A program made the position numbers and the translations under genes. Below, piece after piece: positions 54,386-64,000 of a stretch of 64,000 bases of DNA. A model generated the notes under the pieces. The model had not been told where the DNA came from, did no database searches, and saw nothing but the letters and a program-made list of their open reading frames with translations. This DNA comes from an uncultured Bryobacterales bacterium (GTDB lineage: Bacteria; Acidobacteriota; Terriglobia; Bryobacterales; UBA6623): positions 2,494,435 through 2,558,434 of the forward strand of contig OY282420.1 in assembly GCA_958295955.1 (NCBI GenBank), written 5' to 3'. Positions within the stretch are counted from its first letter, which is position 1. Each line of letters opens with the position of its first letter.

Positions 54386-56689
54386 ATGAGCGGCCTCCGC
54401 AAGGGTTTCGACGTTTTTCATGTTAACGGCCCGCGGCGCAGACCCCGCAGATCTTTGCTCTCCGCTCTCCGTTCGCCGTTCGCCGCCGGCCTTCGTGTTC
54501 TCGTCTGCCTGCCGGCGGCCGCTCTTGGGGCGCAGGCTTTGCAGGGCGCCGAGTGGCCGAATTGGCGGGGACTGAATGCCGACGGCGTCTCCAGCGAGCG
54601 CGGACTGCCCGAAACATGGTCGCCCGACGGCGAGAATTTGCTGTGGCAAGCGCCTTACGGCAGCCGCGCGACTCCGATCGTCCTCGACGAGCGCGTCTGC
54701 GTGATCCGGCTCGCGGAGCCGGACGACGCGACCCGCTGGCAGGAACAGGTCGTCTGCCTGAACGCGGATAGCGGGGAGAAGGTTTGGGAATACCGGTTCA
54801 ACGTCTTCCAGACCGATATTCCGCACCACCGCGTGGGCTGGGCGAGTCTTGTCGGCGACCCGGCGACGGGCAACGTTTACGCCCACGGCGTCGAGGGCAT
54901 GGTGATCGCCTTCGATCCCGGCGGCAAGGTGCTTTGGGAACGCGCGACCACGCAGGAAATCGGGCGGATCTCGGGTTTCGGCGGGCGCACGGTGAGCGGC
55001 GTGCTCGACGGCGATCTGTTGATCGTCAGCTTTCTTTCGGCGGGCTGGGGCTCGACCTTCATCCCGCGTCACCGTTTTTACGCTCTCGATAAAAGGACCG
55101 GCGAGACGGTCTGGCTGTCGACGCCCGGCAACGCCCCCTACGATACGACCTATTCGGCGCCGGTCGTGCGGGAAATCGACGGCGAGCGCCTGCTGATCGC
55201 GGGCAACGGAGACGGCGGCGTCTATGCCTTGCAGGTCGCCACGGGCAAGAAGGTCTGGGCGTTTCCGATGTCGAAGCGCGGCATCAATTCTTCGGTCGTC
55301 GTGGACGGCAATATCGTTTACGCCTCGCACAGCGAAGAGAATATCGACGAGAGCACGGCTATGGGCAGGCTGGCGGCGCTCGACGCCGCGGCCGTATCCG
55401 ACGGCAAGCCGGAGCAATTGTGGATGCTCGACGGATTTACGGGCGGCTATGCTTCGCCGGCGATTCATGACGGCGTTCTGTATCACGTCGACAATTCGGC
55501 CAATCTCGTCGCCTTCGACGGCAAGAGCGGCGAGCAACTTTGGCTCGAGAACCTGGGCATCGCGCAGAAAGCCTCGCCCGTGATCGGCGACGGCAAGCTG
55601 TACGTCTCCGACGTGGACGGCAAGTTCCACATTTTCAAGCTCAACGGCCGCAACCGGCCCGAGAAGCTCGACCTCGACGAGTTCAAGAATCCCGACGGCA
55701 GCGCCACGCAGATCAACGGCTCGCCGGCGATTGCCGCAGGGCGCGTGTACTTCGTCACCAACAACGACCTCTACTGCATCGGCAAGAAGGGGTCCGGCGA
55801 AGGGGCGGCGCGCAGCATGACGGGCGCGCCGTCGAAAGCTCCGGCGGGGGCCGCCGCGGCTCTCTTGCAAGTAACGCCCGCCGAGATCAACTTGCGTCCC
55901 GGCGGCAAGGCGCAGTTCACTGCGCGGACGTTCGACGCCAAAGGCCGCGCGATCGGCGAGGTCGAGGCCCGCTGGTCGATCGAAGGAGCGCTCAAAGGCA
56001 GCGTAAGCGGCTCGGGGCTATTCGCGGCAAGCAGCGATTTTCCCCAGGGCGGGCACGTCGTTGCCGCGCTAGGCGAGTTGAAGGGCGTTGCCCGCGTCGC
56101 CGTGCGGCCGGCGTCCGGGTTTAGCGAAGATTTCTCGCGCTACGAGTTGCAGAGCGTTCCCGACGGCTGGTCCGGGGCGCGGGGCCGCTTCCAGGTTGCC
56201 GCGGTGGACGGCGAGAAAATGCTGCGCAAGCCGTCGGGCAACCCGCGCAGTTGGCGCACGACGGTCTATGTCGGCGATACGCGCCAGAAGAATTACGAGG
56301 TCGAGGCCGAAGTGCTGTCGAAGGAGTCCCGCCGGCGCATGGCCGACGTCGGCCTCGTCTCGCACCGTTATACGCTGGCCCTGATGGGCAACGCCCAAAC
56401 GCTGATGATCCGCACCTGGTTGTCCGAGTTGAGCCGTTTCTCGAAGGAAGTCGATTTTCCCTGGGACCCCGATGTCTGGTATCGCATCAAGCTCCGCGTC
56501 GAGCCCGCCGCCGACGGCAGCGCCGCGGTCCGCGGCAAAGTCTGGGAAAAAGGCAAGCCGGAACCCGAGGCGTGGAGCATCGAAGCTACGGATCCGCTCG
56601 GGCACGGCCGCGGCAGCCCCGGCATCTACGGCTATTCCTCCGCCGACATCTACTACGACAACCTGAAAGTCACGCCTTTCGGCGGCTGA
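54386..56689 (+). CDS. PQQ-like beta-propeller protein with C-terminal sandwich domains
   Basis: The 767-residue exported protein has an unusually long, arginine-rich N-terminus before the hydrophobic signal segment (LRVLVCLPAAALGAQA). A PQQ-like propeller follows (about 55-465); tryptophan-docking-like repeats such as GKKVWAFPM and GEQLWLENLG are visible. Next are an Ig-like domain (about 490-570, VTPAEINLRPGGKAQF) and a LamG/concanavalin-type domain (about 580-760). No enzyme activity is evident; members bind ligands or act in the periplasm. Heptamer repeats lie in the DNA of its first 35 codons. A second propeller gene follows 35 bases later. Confidence 0.85.
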   Translation: MSGLRKGFDVFHVNGPRRRPRRSLLSALRSPFAAGLRVLVCLPAAALGAQALQGAEWPNWRGLNADGVSSERGLPETWSPDGENLLWQAPYGSRATPIVLDERVCVIRLAEPDDATRWQEQVVCLNADSGEKVWEYRFNVFQTDIPHHRVGWASLVGDPATGNVYAHGVEGMVIAFDPGGKVLWERATTQEIGRISGFGGRTVSGVLDGDLLIVSFLSAGWGSTFIPRHRFYALDKRTGETVWLSTPGNAPYDTTYSAPVVREIDGERLLIAGNGDGGVYALQVATGKKVWAFPMSKRGINSSVVVDGNIVYASHSEENIDESTAMGRLAALDAAAVSDGKPEQLWMLDGFTGGYASPAIHDGVLYHVDNSANLVAFDGKSGEQLWLENLGIAQKASPVIGDGKLYVSDVDGKFHIFKLNGRNRPEKLDLDEFKNPDGSATQINGSPAIAAGRVYFVTNNDLYCIGKKGSGEGAARSMTGAPSKAPAGAAAALLQVTPAEINLRPGGKAQFTARTFDAKGRAIGEVEARWSIEGALKGSVSGSGLFAASSDFPQGGHVVAALGELKGVARVAVRPASGFSEDFSRYELQSVPDGWSGARGRFQVAAVDGEKMLRKPSGNPRSWRTTVYVGDTRQKNYEVEAEVLSKESRRRMADVGLVSHRYTLALMGNAQTLMIRTWLSELSRFSKEVDFPWDPDVWYRIKLRVEPAADGSAAVRGKVWEKGKPEPEAWSIEATDPLGHGRGSPGIYGYSSADIYYDNLKVTPFGG
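54458..54485. repeat. Heptanucleotide repeat, four units
   Basis: The units read CTCTCCG, CTCTCCG, TTCGCCG, TTCGCCG in tandem, inside the 5' coding region of the propeller gene. A related array is at 58252-58279. Confidence 0.6.
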
Positions 56690-56724
56690 CCCGCAAAATC
56701 CAACCGAAAAGGGATCGAAACCTT

Positions 56725-58140
56725 ATGCCGACCGCTAATCTCCCGCTCTCCGTTGCGCTTGCCGCGACGCTCGCCGTCCCGCTGCCCGCGGCCGATTGGC
56801 CGATGTGGGGCGGCGATGGGGACCGCAATATGGTCTCCGGAGAATCGGGCATTCCGCGCACTTGGGACGTCAAGGACAAAACGAACATCAAGTGGGTGGC
56901 CGAGATCGGCTCGCAATCCTACGGCAACCCGGTCGTCGCCGAGGGCAAGGTTTATCTGGGGACGAACAACGAGTTGCTGCGCGACCCCGAGCAAGACGGC
57001 GACCGCGGCGTGGTCATGGTCTTCAACGAGGCCGACGGCGAGTTCCTGTGGCAGATCACGCATCCGAAGCTCGCGGCCGGCCGGGTGAACGATTGGCCGG
57101 AGCAGGGCGTCTGCTCTTCGCCCGCGGTCAAGGACGGCATGGTCTATTACGTTTCCAACCGGGCGGAAGTCTTGGCGCTCGACGCCGAAGGCTTCATGGA
57201 CGGCGAGAACGACGGCCCTTACAAAGACGAGGAGCATGTCTCCGAGACCGACGGCGACATCATTTGGAGCCTCAACATGTACGACGACCTGGGCGTGTTC
57301 CCGCACAACATGGCGGCGACGTCGCCTTTGATCGTGGACGACATGCTGTTCGTCAATACGTCGAACGGCGTGGACGAAAGTCACGTGAACATCCCCTCGC
57401 CTCGGGCGCCCAGCTTCCTGGCGATCGACCGCCTGACCGGTGAAATTCTGTGGGAAGACCGCTCGCCGGGCCGCAATATCCTGCACGGCCAGTGGTCGTC
57501 CCCCGCCTATGCCGAAATCGGCGGCAGGAAGCAGGTGATCTTCGCGGGCGGCGACGGCTGGCTGCGCAGCTTCGTTCCCGAAAGCGGCGAGTTGCTCTGG
57601 AAATTCGACGCCAACCCGAAGGATTCCGAATGGAAACAGGGGCGCGGCGACCGCAACAACATCATCGCCACGCCGGTAGTCCACGAGGGCATCGTTTACA
57701 TCGCGGTCGGGCAAGACCCCGAGCACGGCGAGGGCGTGGGGCATCTGTGGGCGTTGGACGGCGGCGGCTCCGGCGACGTGACCGCAAGCGCCGTGGTCTG
57801 GCATCATCCGTTTCGCCGCACCATTTCAACCGTCGCCATTGACGGCAGCATCGTTTACGCCGCGAATTTTTCCGGCTTCCTGCACGCGCTCGATCTCGAC
57901 TCGGGCAAGCTGCTGTGGGAATACGACATGCTGGCGGCGGTTTGGGGTTCCCCCTACGTGGTCGACGGCAAGGTCATGATCGGCGACGAAGACGGCGATC
58001 TTTCGGTGCTCAAGGCCGGACGGGAGATGGAGACGCTCTCGGAAATCAACTTCGGCAACACCATTTACTCGACGCCGGTGGCGGCGAACGGAACGCTCTA
58101 CATCATGACGCGGTCGCATCTGTACGCCATCGCCGAGTGA
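56725..58140 (+). CDS. PQQ-like beta-propeller protein, second copy
   Basis: The 471-residue protein starts at ATG 56725 with a signal peptide (MPTANLPLSVALAATLAVPLP) and is a single PQQ-like propeller. Repeats include DGEFLWQITHP, LTGEILWEDRS, ESGELLWKFDA and DSGKLLWEYDM. It opens with ADWPMWGGDGDRNMVSGESG, a usual N-terminus for this outer-membrane-assembly/dehydrogenase-like group. There are no cytochrome domains and no clear catalytic Asp/Glu calcium site. It probably shares an operon with the upstream propeller gene. Confidence 0.88.
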   Translation: MPTANLPLSVALAATLAVPLPAADWPMWGGDGDRNMVSGESGIPRTWDVKDKTNIKWVAEIGSQSYGNPVVAEGKVYLGTNNELLRDPEQDGDRGVVMVFNEADGEFLWQITHPKLAAGRVNDWPEQGVCSSPAVKDGMVYYVSNRAEVLALDAEGFMDGENDGPYKDEEHVSETDGDIIWSLNMYDDLGVFPHNMAATSPLIVDDMLFVNTSNGVDESHVNIPSPRAPSFLAIDRLTGEILWEDRSPGRNILHGQWSSPAYAEIGGRKQVIFAGGDGWLRSFVPESGELLWKFDANPKDSEWKQGRGDRNNIIATPVVHEGIVYIAVGQDPEHGEGVGHLWALDGGGSGDVTASAVVWHHPFRRTISTVAIDGSIVYAANFSGFLHALDLDSGKLLWEYDMLAAVWGSPYVVDGKVMIGDEDGDLSVLKAGREMETLSEINFGNTIYSTPVAANGTLYIMTRSHLYAIAE

Positions 58141-58248
58141 AGGCGGCGGCGCCGTCCGGAACTCGGTCGAAGCAGGCGCTGCCCGGACTCTCCACCAACG
58201 TAATGCGCGCCCCGCGGCCGAAACGTTGAGCAGGAATTCGGCGCGGCC

Positions 58249-59826
58249 CTACTCTCCACTCTCCGCTTCCCGCTCTCTACCGGCTCTGCGCAGACGCTCG
58301 GCGATGCCGATTTCTCCCTCCGGGCGCAGCAGCGGGAACAAGATCACGTCGCGGATGGTCGGGGAATTCGTGAGGATCATCGTCAGGCGGTCCATGCCGA
58401 TGCCCTCGCCGGCGGTAGGCGGCATGCCGTAGCAGAGCGCGCGCAGGTAATCCTCGTCCATGCCGTGGGCTTCGCCGTCGCCGCCTTCCCGCAAGACGAC
58501 TTGCTCTTCGAAACGGGCGCGCTGCTCTTGCGGATCGTTCAACTCGGAATACCCGTTGGCGATTTCCATTCCGCCGCAGAAAATTTCAAAGCGCTCGACC
58601 CAGTCGGGGTTGTCGGGCTTGCGCTTCGACAGCGGGGACGCTTCCAGCGGATAGTCGTAAACGGCGGTCGGTTGGATAATGCGCGGCTCGCATGCGGCTT
58701 CGAACAACTCCAGCAGAGCCTTGCCCGGCGAGACGGCGCCGCTGAAATCGAGCGCGCTTTCGGCCTGCGCATTGTGGACGGCGGCCAACTCGCGGAGCTT
58801 GCCGATGTCGCCGAGAGCGTCGACGGTCGGGCGCGTTGCGGCGTCCGGCCAATACTCGACCACGGTTTCGGCCAAGGTCAGGCGATTCAGGCCGGCAAAG
58901 TCGATCTTGCGCCCGCCGAATTCCGCGGTCGTGCCGCCGTCGAGCACGGCTTGCGCGGTTTCGGCGAGGAGTTCCTTGCTGAACTCCATCAGATCGCGGT
59001 AGTCGCTGTAAGCCTGATAGAACTCGAGCATCGTGAATTCAGGATTGTGCTGCTTGGAGAGTCCTTCGTTGCGGAAGTTGCGGTTGATCTCGTAAACCCG
59101 GTCGAGGCCGCCCACGACGAGGCGCTTCAGATAAAGCTCGGGGGCGACGCGCAGGTAGAGATCGACGTCGAGCGCGTTGTGGTGCGTTACGAACGGCCGC
59201 GCCAGCGCGCCGCCGTACACCGGCTGCATCATCGGCGTTTCGACCTCGACGTAGCCCCGGCGGGCGAACGAATCGCGTATCGACCGATTGATTCTGTCGC
59301 GCGCGGCGAAGGTCTCGCGGACGCAGTCGTTGGTGAAAAGATCGAGGTAGCGCCGACGGCAGCGGGTTTCGACATCTTGCAGGCCGTGGAATTTTTCCGG
59401 CAGGGGCAAAATGCCCTTGGACAGGAACTGCACGTCCGCGGCGCGCACGCTCAACTCGTCAGTCCGCGTGCGGAACAGGCGGCCGGAGACGCCGACGATG
59501 TCGCCCGGGTCGAGCTTCTTGTAGAGTTCGAAATCCTTTTCGGAGACCTCGTCGCGGCGGATGTAGATTTGCAACTGCAATCCGCCCTGCTTGAGATGGG
59601 CGAAGCCGGCCTTGCCCTGGCGGCGCTTGGTCATCAAGCGCCCGCAGATGCGGACTTGCGGTCTTTGCGCTTCGAGGGTTGCGGCGTCCGCGGAGTCGTA
59701 GCTCTCGCGGATCTGCCCGACGGTGTGGGTGTACGCGTACTTGCGCGGGTAGCGCTCGTACCCCAACCGCTCGATCTCGCTCAGCTTGTCGTAGCGCTGT
59801 TGAAAAAGACGGTCTTCGAGAGACAT
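58249..59826 (-). CDS. lysS: Lysyl-tRNA synthetase, class II
   Basis: The 525-residue enzyme charges tRNA(Lys). The N-terminal OB-fold domain (about 50-170) binds the anticodon. Class II motif 2 is in VYEINRNFRNEGLSKQHNPEF near residue 255 and motif 3 is GIGMDRLTMILTN near 480. The C-terminus (RRAGREREAESGE) is longer than usual and is encoded by a heptamer-repeat stretch, so the last residues look like a recent addition. A TACAAT box lies 54 bases upstream of the start on the minus strand. Confidence 0.97.
   Translation of the reverse strand: MSLEDRLFQQRYDKLSEIERLGYERYPRKYAYTHTVGQIRESYDSADAATLEAQRPQVRICGRLMTKRRQGKAGFAHLKQGGLQLQIYIRRDEVSEKDFELYKKLDPGDIVGVSGRLFRTRTDELSVRAADVQFLSKGILPLPEKFHGLQDVETRCRRRYLDLFTNDCVRETFAARDRINRSIRDSFARRGYVEVETPMMQPVYGGALARPFVTHHNALDVDLYLRVAPELYLKRLVVGGLDRVYEINRNFRNEGLSKQHNPEFTMLEFYQAYSDYRDLMEFSKELLAETAQAVLDGGTTAEFGGRKIDFAGLNRLTLAETVVEYWPDAATRPTVDALGDIGKLRELAAVHNAQAESALDFSGAVSPGKALLELFEAACEPRIIQPTAVYDYPLEASPLSKRKPDNPDWVERFEIFCGGMEIANGYSELNDPQEQRARFEEQVVLREGGDGEAHGMDEDYLRALCYGMPPTAGEGIGMDRLTMILTNSPTIRDVILFPLLRPEGEIGIAERLRRAGREREAESGE
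58252..58279. repeat. Heptanucleotide repeat, four units
   Basis: CTCTCCA, CTCTCCG, CTTCCCG and CTCTCTA follow one another inside the 3' end of lysS. The units match those at 54458-54485. Confidence 0.6.
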
Positions 59827-59895
59827 TGCTTTGTAGGGAAAGATGGGGATCGGCTCCCCGCGGCGCCGGGGGAATTTTCATTGTAGAGGGGCCGA

Positions 59896-61332
59896 CTATT
59901 GCGGCATGGCGAAGCAGTACAACGCCGACTTCGTGCGCACGAACAGCCGCCCGTCGACGATGGCCGGCGTGGCGTGAATTTCATCGCGCATGTCATTCGT
60001 GCGGAGCACTTCCCACTCCGCCCCGGGCGCGATGACCGAGACTTTTCCGGCCTCGTCGGCGGCGAAAATCTTGCCGTCCGCCGCGACCGGCGAGGCGAAG
60101 TAACGGTCCATCGCCTCCCGCAGCCGCCCCTGCTTGAGCGCCTTTCCGTCTTGCGCATCGAGCGCGGTGAAGACGCCGCCGTCCTTCACCAGATAGACGA
60201 TGCCGTCGTAGAGCAAGGGCGACGGCACGTTCGGCAAGCTCTTGTGATGGCTCCACTGCACGGCGCCCGCGGTCATGTCGCCTTTTCCGCCGAGCTTGAT
60301 TTTGCGCATCGCGTTGACGACTTTCTTTTTGCGGCGGTGGTGCTCCCAGTCGCGCTCTTCCATGAAGCCCGTCAGATCGAGGTCGAAGCTGCCGAGACTC
60401 TTCGCTACCTTGCGGCCGAACGCGGGCAGCAACTCTTCCCGCGACAGCCTGCCGTCGTTGTCGCCGTCGTATGCGCCGAGGGCTTCCCGGAAAGACGGAA
60501 CTTCTTCCTGCAGGCCGAGGTCGGCGTTGCCGGCCCAGCCGAGAACGTAAGCGTAGTCCCCGGCAATGACCGGCGTCGGCTTCAACTGCCACGTCAGCGC
60601 CTGCACGAACCAGACTTTCTCGCCCGACGCCGCGTCGAATGCGGCAAGTTCATAAGACCCGGCGACCACGATCTGCAAGCCGCCGCCGGCCGGCCGGTAC
60701 AGAACGGGCGTCGAAAAACCGCGCAACGAATAGGGGCGCTCGTTTCTCCAGACGATCTCGCCGCTCCGCGCGTCGGCGGCATACATGTACGACCCGGTTT
60801 CCGAGTCGCAGACCTGAATCACCTTGCCGCCGGCGTAAATCGGCGAAGCGGCCAGCCCCATCGGGTTGTTGAAGGGGCCTTGCTCGATCCGCCACAACTC
60901 ATTACCGTCCGGGCCGTAGGCGATCATGCCGAAGTCCTGGAAGAAAACGAATACGTTGGCGCCGTCGGTGGCCGCGCTGGGCGCCGCCGGGTTGTTCGGT
61001 TTCCGCAGGCTCCCCGCGCGCGTCCGCACGATCTCCCGCCGCCATTGCGCCCGCCCCGATTTGCGGTCGAGCGCAATCGTGAACAGCTTGTCGCCCTCGA
61101 AAGCGGTGAGGAAAATGCTTTCTCTGCCGAAAACCGGCGAGGAGTTGCCGTCCGGCAGCGGCGTCTTCCAGACGACGTTTGTCTCGGGGCCGAACTCGAC
61201 GGGAATGTTCGTGTCGCCGGCAACGCCGGTCCCGTTCGGACCGCGGAACCGGTTCCACTCCGCCGCGGCTTCGAAAGCCGCGGGCAGCAGCAGCGTTGCG
61301 AGAAGCAGGGTGAGTGGATGTTGCATCGCCAA
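59896..61332 (-). CDS. PQQ-like beta-propeller protein with inserted EF-hands
   Basis: The 478-residue exported protein has a signal peptide (MAMQHPLTLLLATLLLPAAF) and a PQQ-like propeller beginning WNRFRGPNGTG. Between blades, at about residues 285-330, sits an insertion with an EF-hand calcium loop (DGDNDGRLSREE) and a second, weaker one (DLDLTGFMEERD). Calcium may therefore control its shape or binding. It is the third propeller in this 7-kb region but faces the other way and is separated from the others by lysS. Confidence 0.85.
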   Translation of the reverse strand: MAMQHPLTLLLATLLLPAAFEAAAEWNRFRGPNGTGVAGDTNIPVEFGPETNVVWKTPLPDGNSSPVFGRESIFLTAFEGDKLFTIALDRKSGRAQWRREIVRTRAGSLRKPNNPAAPSAATDGANVFVFFQDFGMIAYGPDGNELWRIEQGPFNNPMGLAASPIYAGGKVIQVCDSETGSYMYAADARSGEIVWRNERPYSLRGFSTPVLYRPAGGGLQIVVAGSYELAAFDAASGEKVWFVQALTWQLKPTPVIAGDYAYVLGWAGNADLGLQEEVPSFREALGAYDGDNDGRLSREELLPAFGRKVAKSLGSFDLDLTGFMEERDWEHHRRKKKVVNAMRKIKLGGKGDMTAGAVQWSHHKSLPNVPSPLLYDGIVYLVKDGGVFTALDAQDGKALKQGRLREAMDRYFASPVAADGKIFAADEAGKVSVIAPGAEWEVLRTNDMRDEIHATPAIVDGRLFVRTKSALYCFAMPQ

Positions 61333-61370
61333 AAAAGACTCCCGCCCGGCGCCGCGGCCGGGCCCACGAT

Positions 61371-61940
61371 TTATTTTCGCAGCGAGTCGATCATTTTATG
61401 AAATGCCGTTTCGGCCTCCGCGGCCGTCTTGTCCGGGGCGGTGAGCTTGAAGAAGATCGGCGCATCCGGACCGCTTGCGATTGCGGCCAACATGCGGTAG
61501 CCGGGCTTCTCGACGGCTTGACGGGCCATCGGAAACGGCTTGAACAGATACGTGCCGGAGACGTCGAGCGTCGTGACCGCGATTCCGTTGACGGTCCGCT
61601 CCAGCCGTTTCGCCTGCGCGGCTGCGAGCGGCCGGCCGTCCGCTCCGAGAAATTGCCCCAGCCAGCGCCGCACGTTCGCTTCGACGCCCCCGCCCTGACC
61701 GGGGCCGAAGTAATGGACGGCGCACTCACCGTCTCCGCCGGCGCCCGGCACGACGAAGTTCGCCGTCCTCATGGGCTTGGGCTGCGACTGCCAATCGGAC
61801 GGGGGATCGTAGCGCAGCCCCCCGGCTTCCTCCGCCGCCGCCTGTCCCGCCGGCAACCCGCAAAACGCAAGCAACAGCCATGAGGCAAGCCGCAAGCCGT
61901 CAACTCGCGGGGACGGCGTCCGTTTCTTTCTTGAAATCAT
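61371..61940 (-). CDS. Small exported protein, function unknown
   Basis: The 189-residue protein starts at ATG 61940 with a signal peptide (basic MISRKKR, then LASWLLLAFCGLPAGQAAAEE). The mature part is about 150 residues with LRYDPPSDWQSQPKPMRTA, HYFGPGQGGGVEANVRRWLGQF and AETAFHKMIDSLRK. This looks like a periplasmic lipoprotein-like or PsbP-like fold, but I cannot assign it. The frame continues open far upstream, which is not coding. A TATAAT box ends nine bases before the ATG. Confidence 0.7.
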   Translation of the reverse strand: MISRKKRTPSPRVDGLRLASWLLLAFCGLPAGQAAAEEAGGLRYDPPSDWQSQPKPMRTANFVVPGAGGDGECAVHYFGPGQGGGVEANVRRWLGQFLGADGRPLAAAQAKRLERTVNGIAVTTLDVSGTYLFKPFPMARQAVEKPGYRMLAAIASGPDAPIFFKLTAPDKTAAEAETAFHKMIDSLRK

Positions 61941-61949
61941 TGCCGGTCC

Positions 61950-61955
61950 ATTATA
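61950..61955 (-). promoter_or_regulatory. Consensus -10 box, leaderless spacing
   Basis: TATAAT on the minus strand ends nine bases before ATG 61940. It lies in the 42-base gap between two divergent genes. Confidence 0.5.
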
Positions 61956-61982
61956 GGCGGCGCAGCGTCTGCCCGCTCCGGT

Positions 61983-64000
<2,018 letters not shown>

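Overview
This is GC-rich bacterial chromosomal DNA with closely packed genes and no rRNA, tRNA, CRISPR array, insertion sequence or phage gene that I can see. The gene mix suggests an acidobacterium, probably of the Solibacter/Bryobacter type. It includes a very large TonB-dependent receptor with an N-terminal carboxypeptidase-regulatory-like domain, an ASPIC/UnbV (CRTAC1) protein followed by a TPR protein, a paired PSD1-type cytochrome and DUF1501 protein, several PQQ-like beta-propellers, and two alginate-export-type outer-membrane proteins. This assignment is inference from gene families only.

Layout. 2-3174: end of a surface-polysaccharide ABC exporter ATPase and a two-domain glycosyltransferase. 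3228-5112: a small Cys-rich protein and an acyl-CoA mutase large subunit whose specificity residues look like isobutyryl-CoA mutase. 5162-17776 (minus strand): purQ-purL-purF, an orphan LolD-type ATPase, a PhyH-type dioxygenase, an M15-like peptidase, an amidase, then the PSD1/DUF1501 pair. 17870-19997 (plus): a redoxin fusion protein followed by a UGSC-family selenoprotein that reads through an in-frame TGA. 20042-25333: a signalling module made of a response-regulator/PP2C phosphatase, an RsbW-like kinase, a type I periplasmic binding protein, a TorS-like histidine kinase and, convergently, a STAS protein. 25577-30480: groES-groEL between two related outer-membrane beta-barrel genes. 30493-34438: a glyoxalase-fold protein, tilS and ftsH. 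34567-35109: a tandem duplication carrying two small membrane/coiled-coil genes. 35204-43103: the TonB-dependent receptor, and divergently CRTAC1, TPR, GT2 and an exported unknown. 43194-47955: two small AT-richer genes, a YfhO-type membrane protein, pdxS-pdxT and a small helical protein. 47963-54306: an asparaginase-like hydrolase, an apparently exported hydroxyacid dehydrogenase, a HemW-like radical SAM protein and a complementary pair of M16 peptidases. 54386-61940: three beta-propeller proteins, lysS and a small exported protein. 61983-end: an ACP-fatty-acyl-AMP-ligase fusion running off the window.

The most interesting items are the selenoprotein operon, with its redoxin partner and a well-placed bacterial SECIS-like hairpin, and the ligand-sensing partner-switch cluster that follows it 44 bases later. 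A recurring pattern also stands out: TAnnnT-type -10 boxes, often preceded by TG, end 6 to 10 bases before the start codon of many genes that lack a Shine-Dalgarno sequence. This points to frequent leaderless transcription.

No gene-free stretch exceeds 300 bases. The longest gap, 25334-25576, holds only a promoter candidate and the STAS gene leader.
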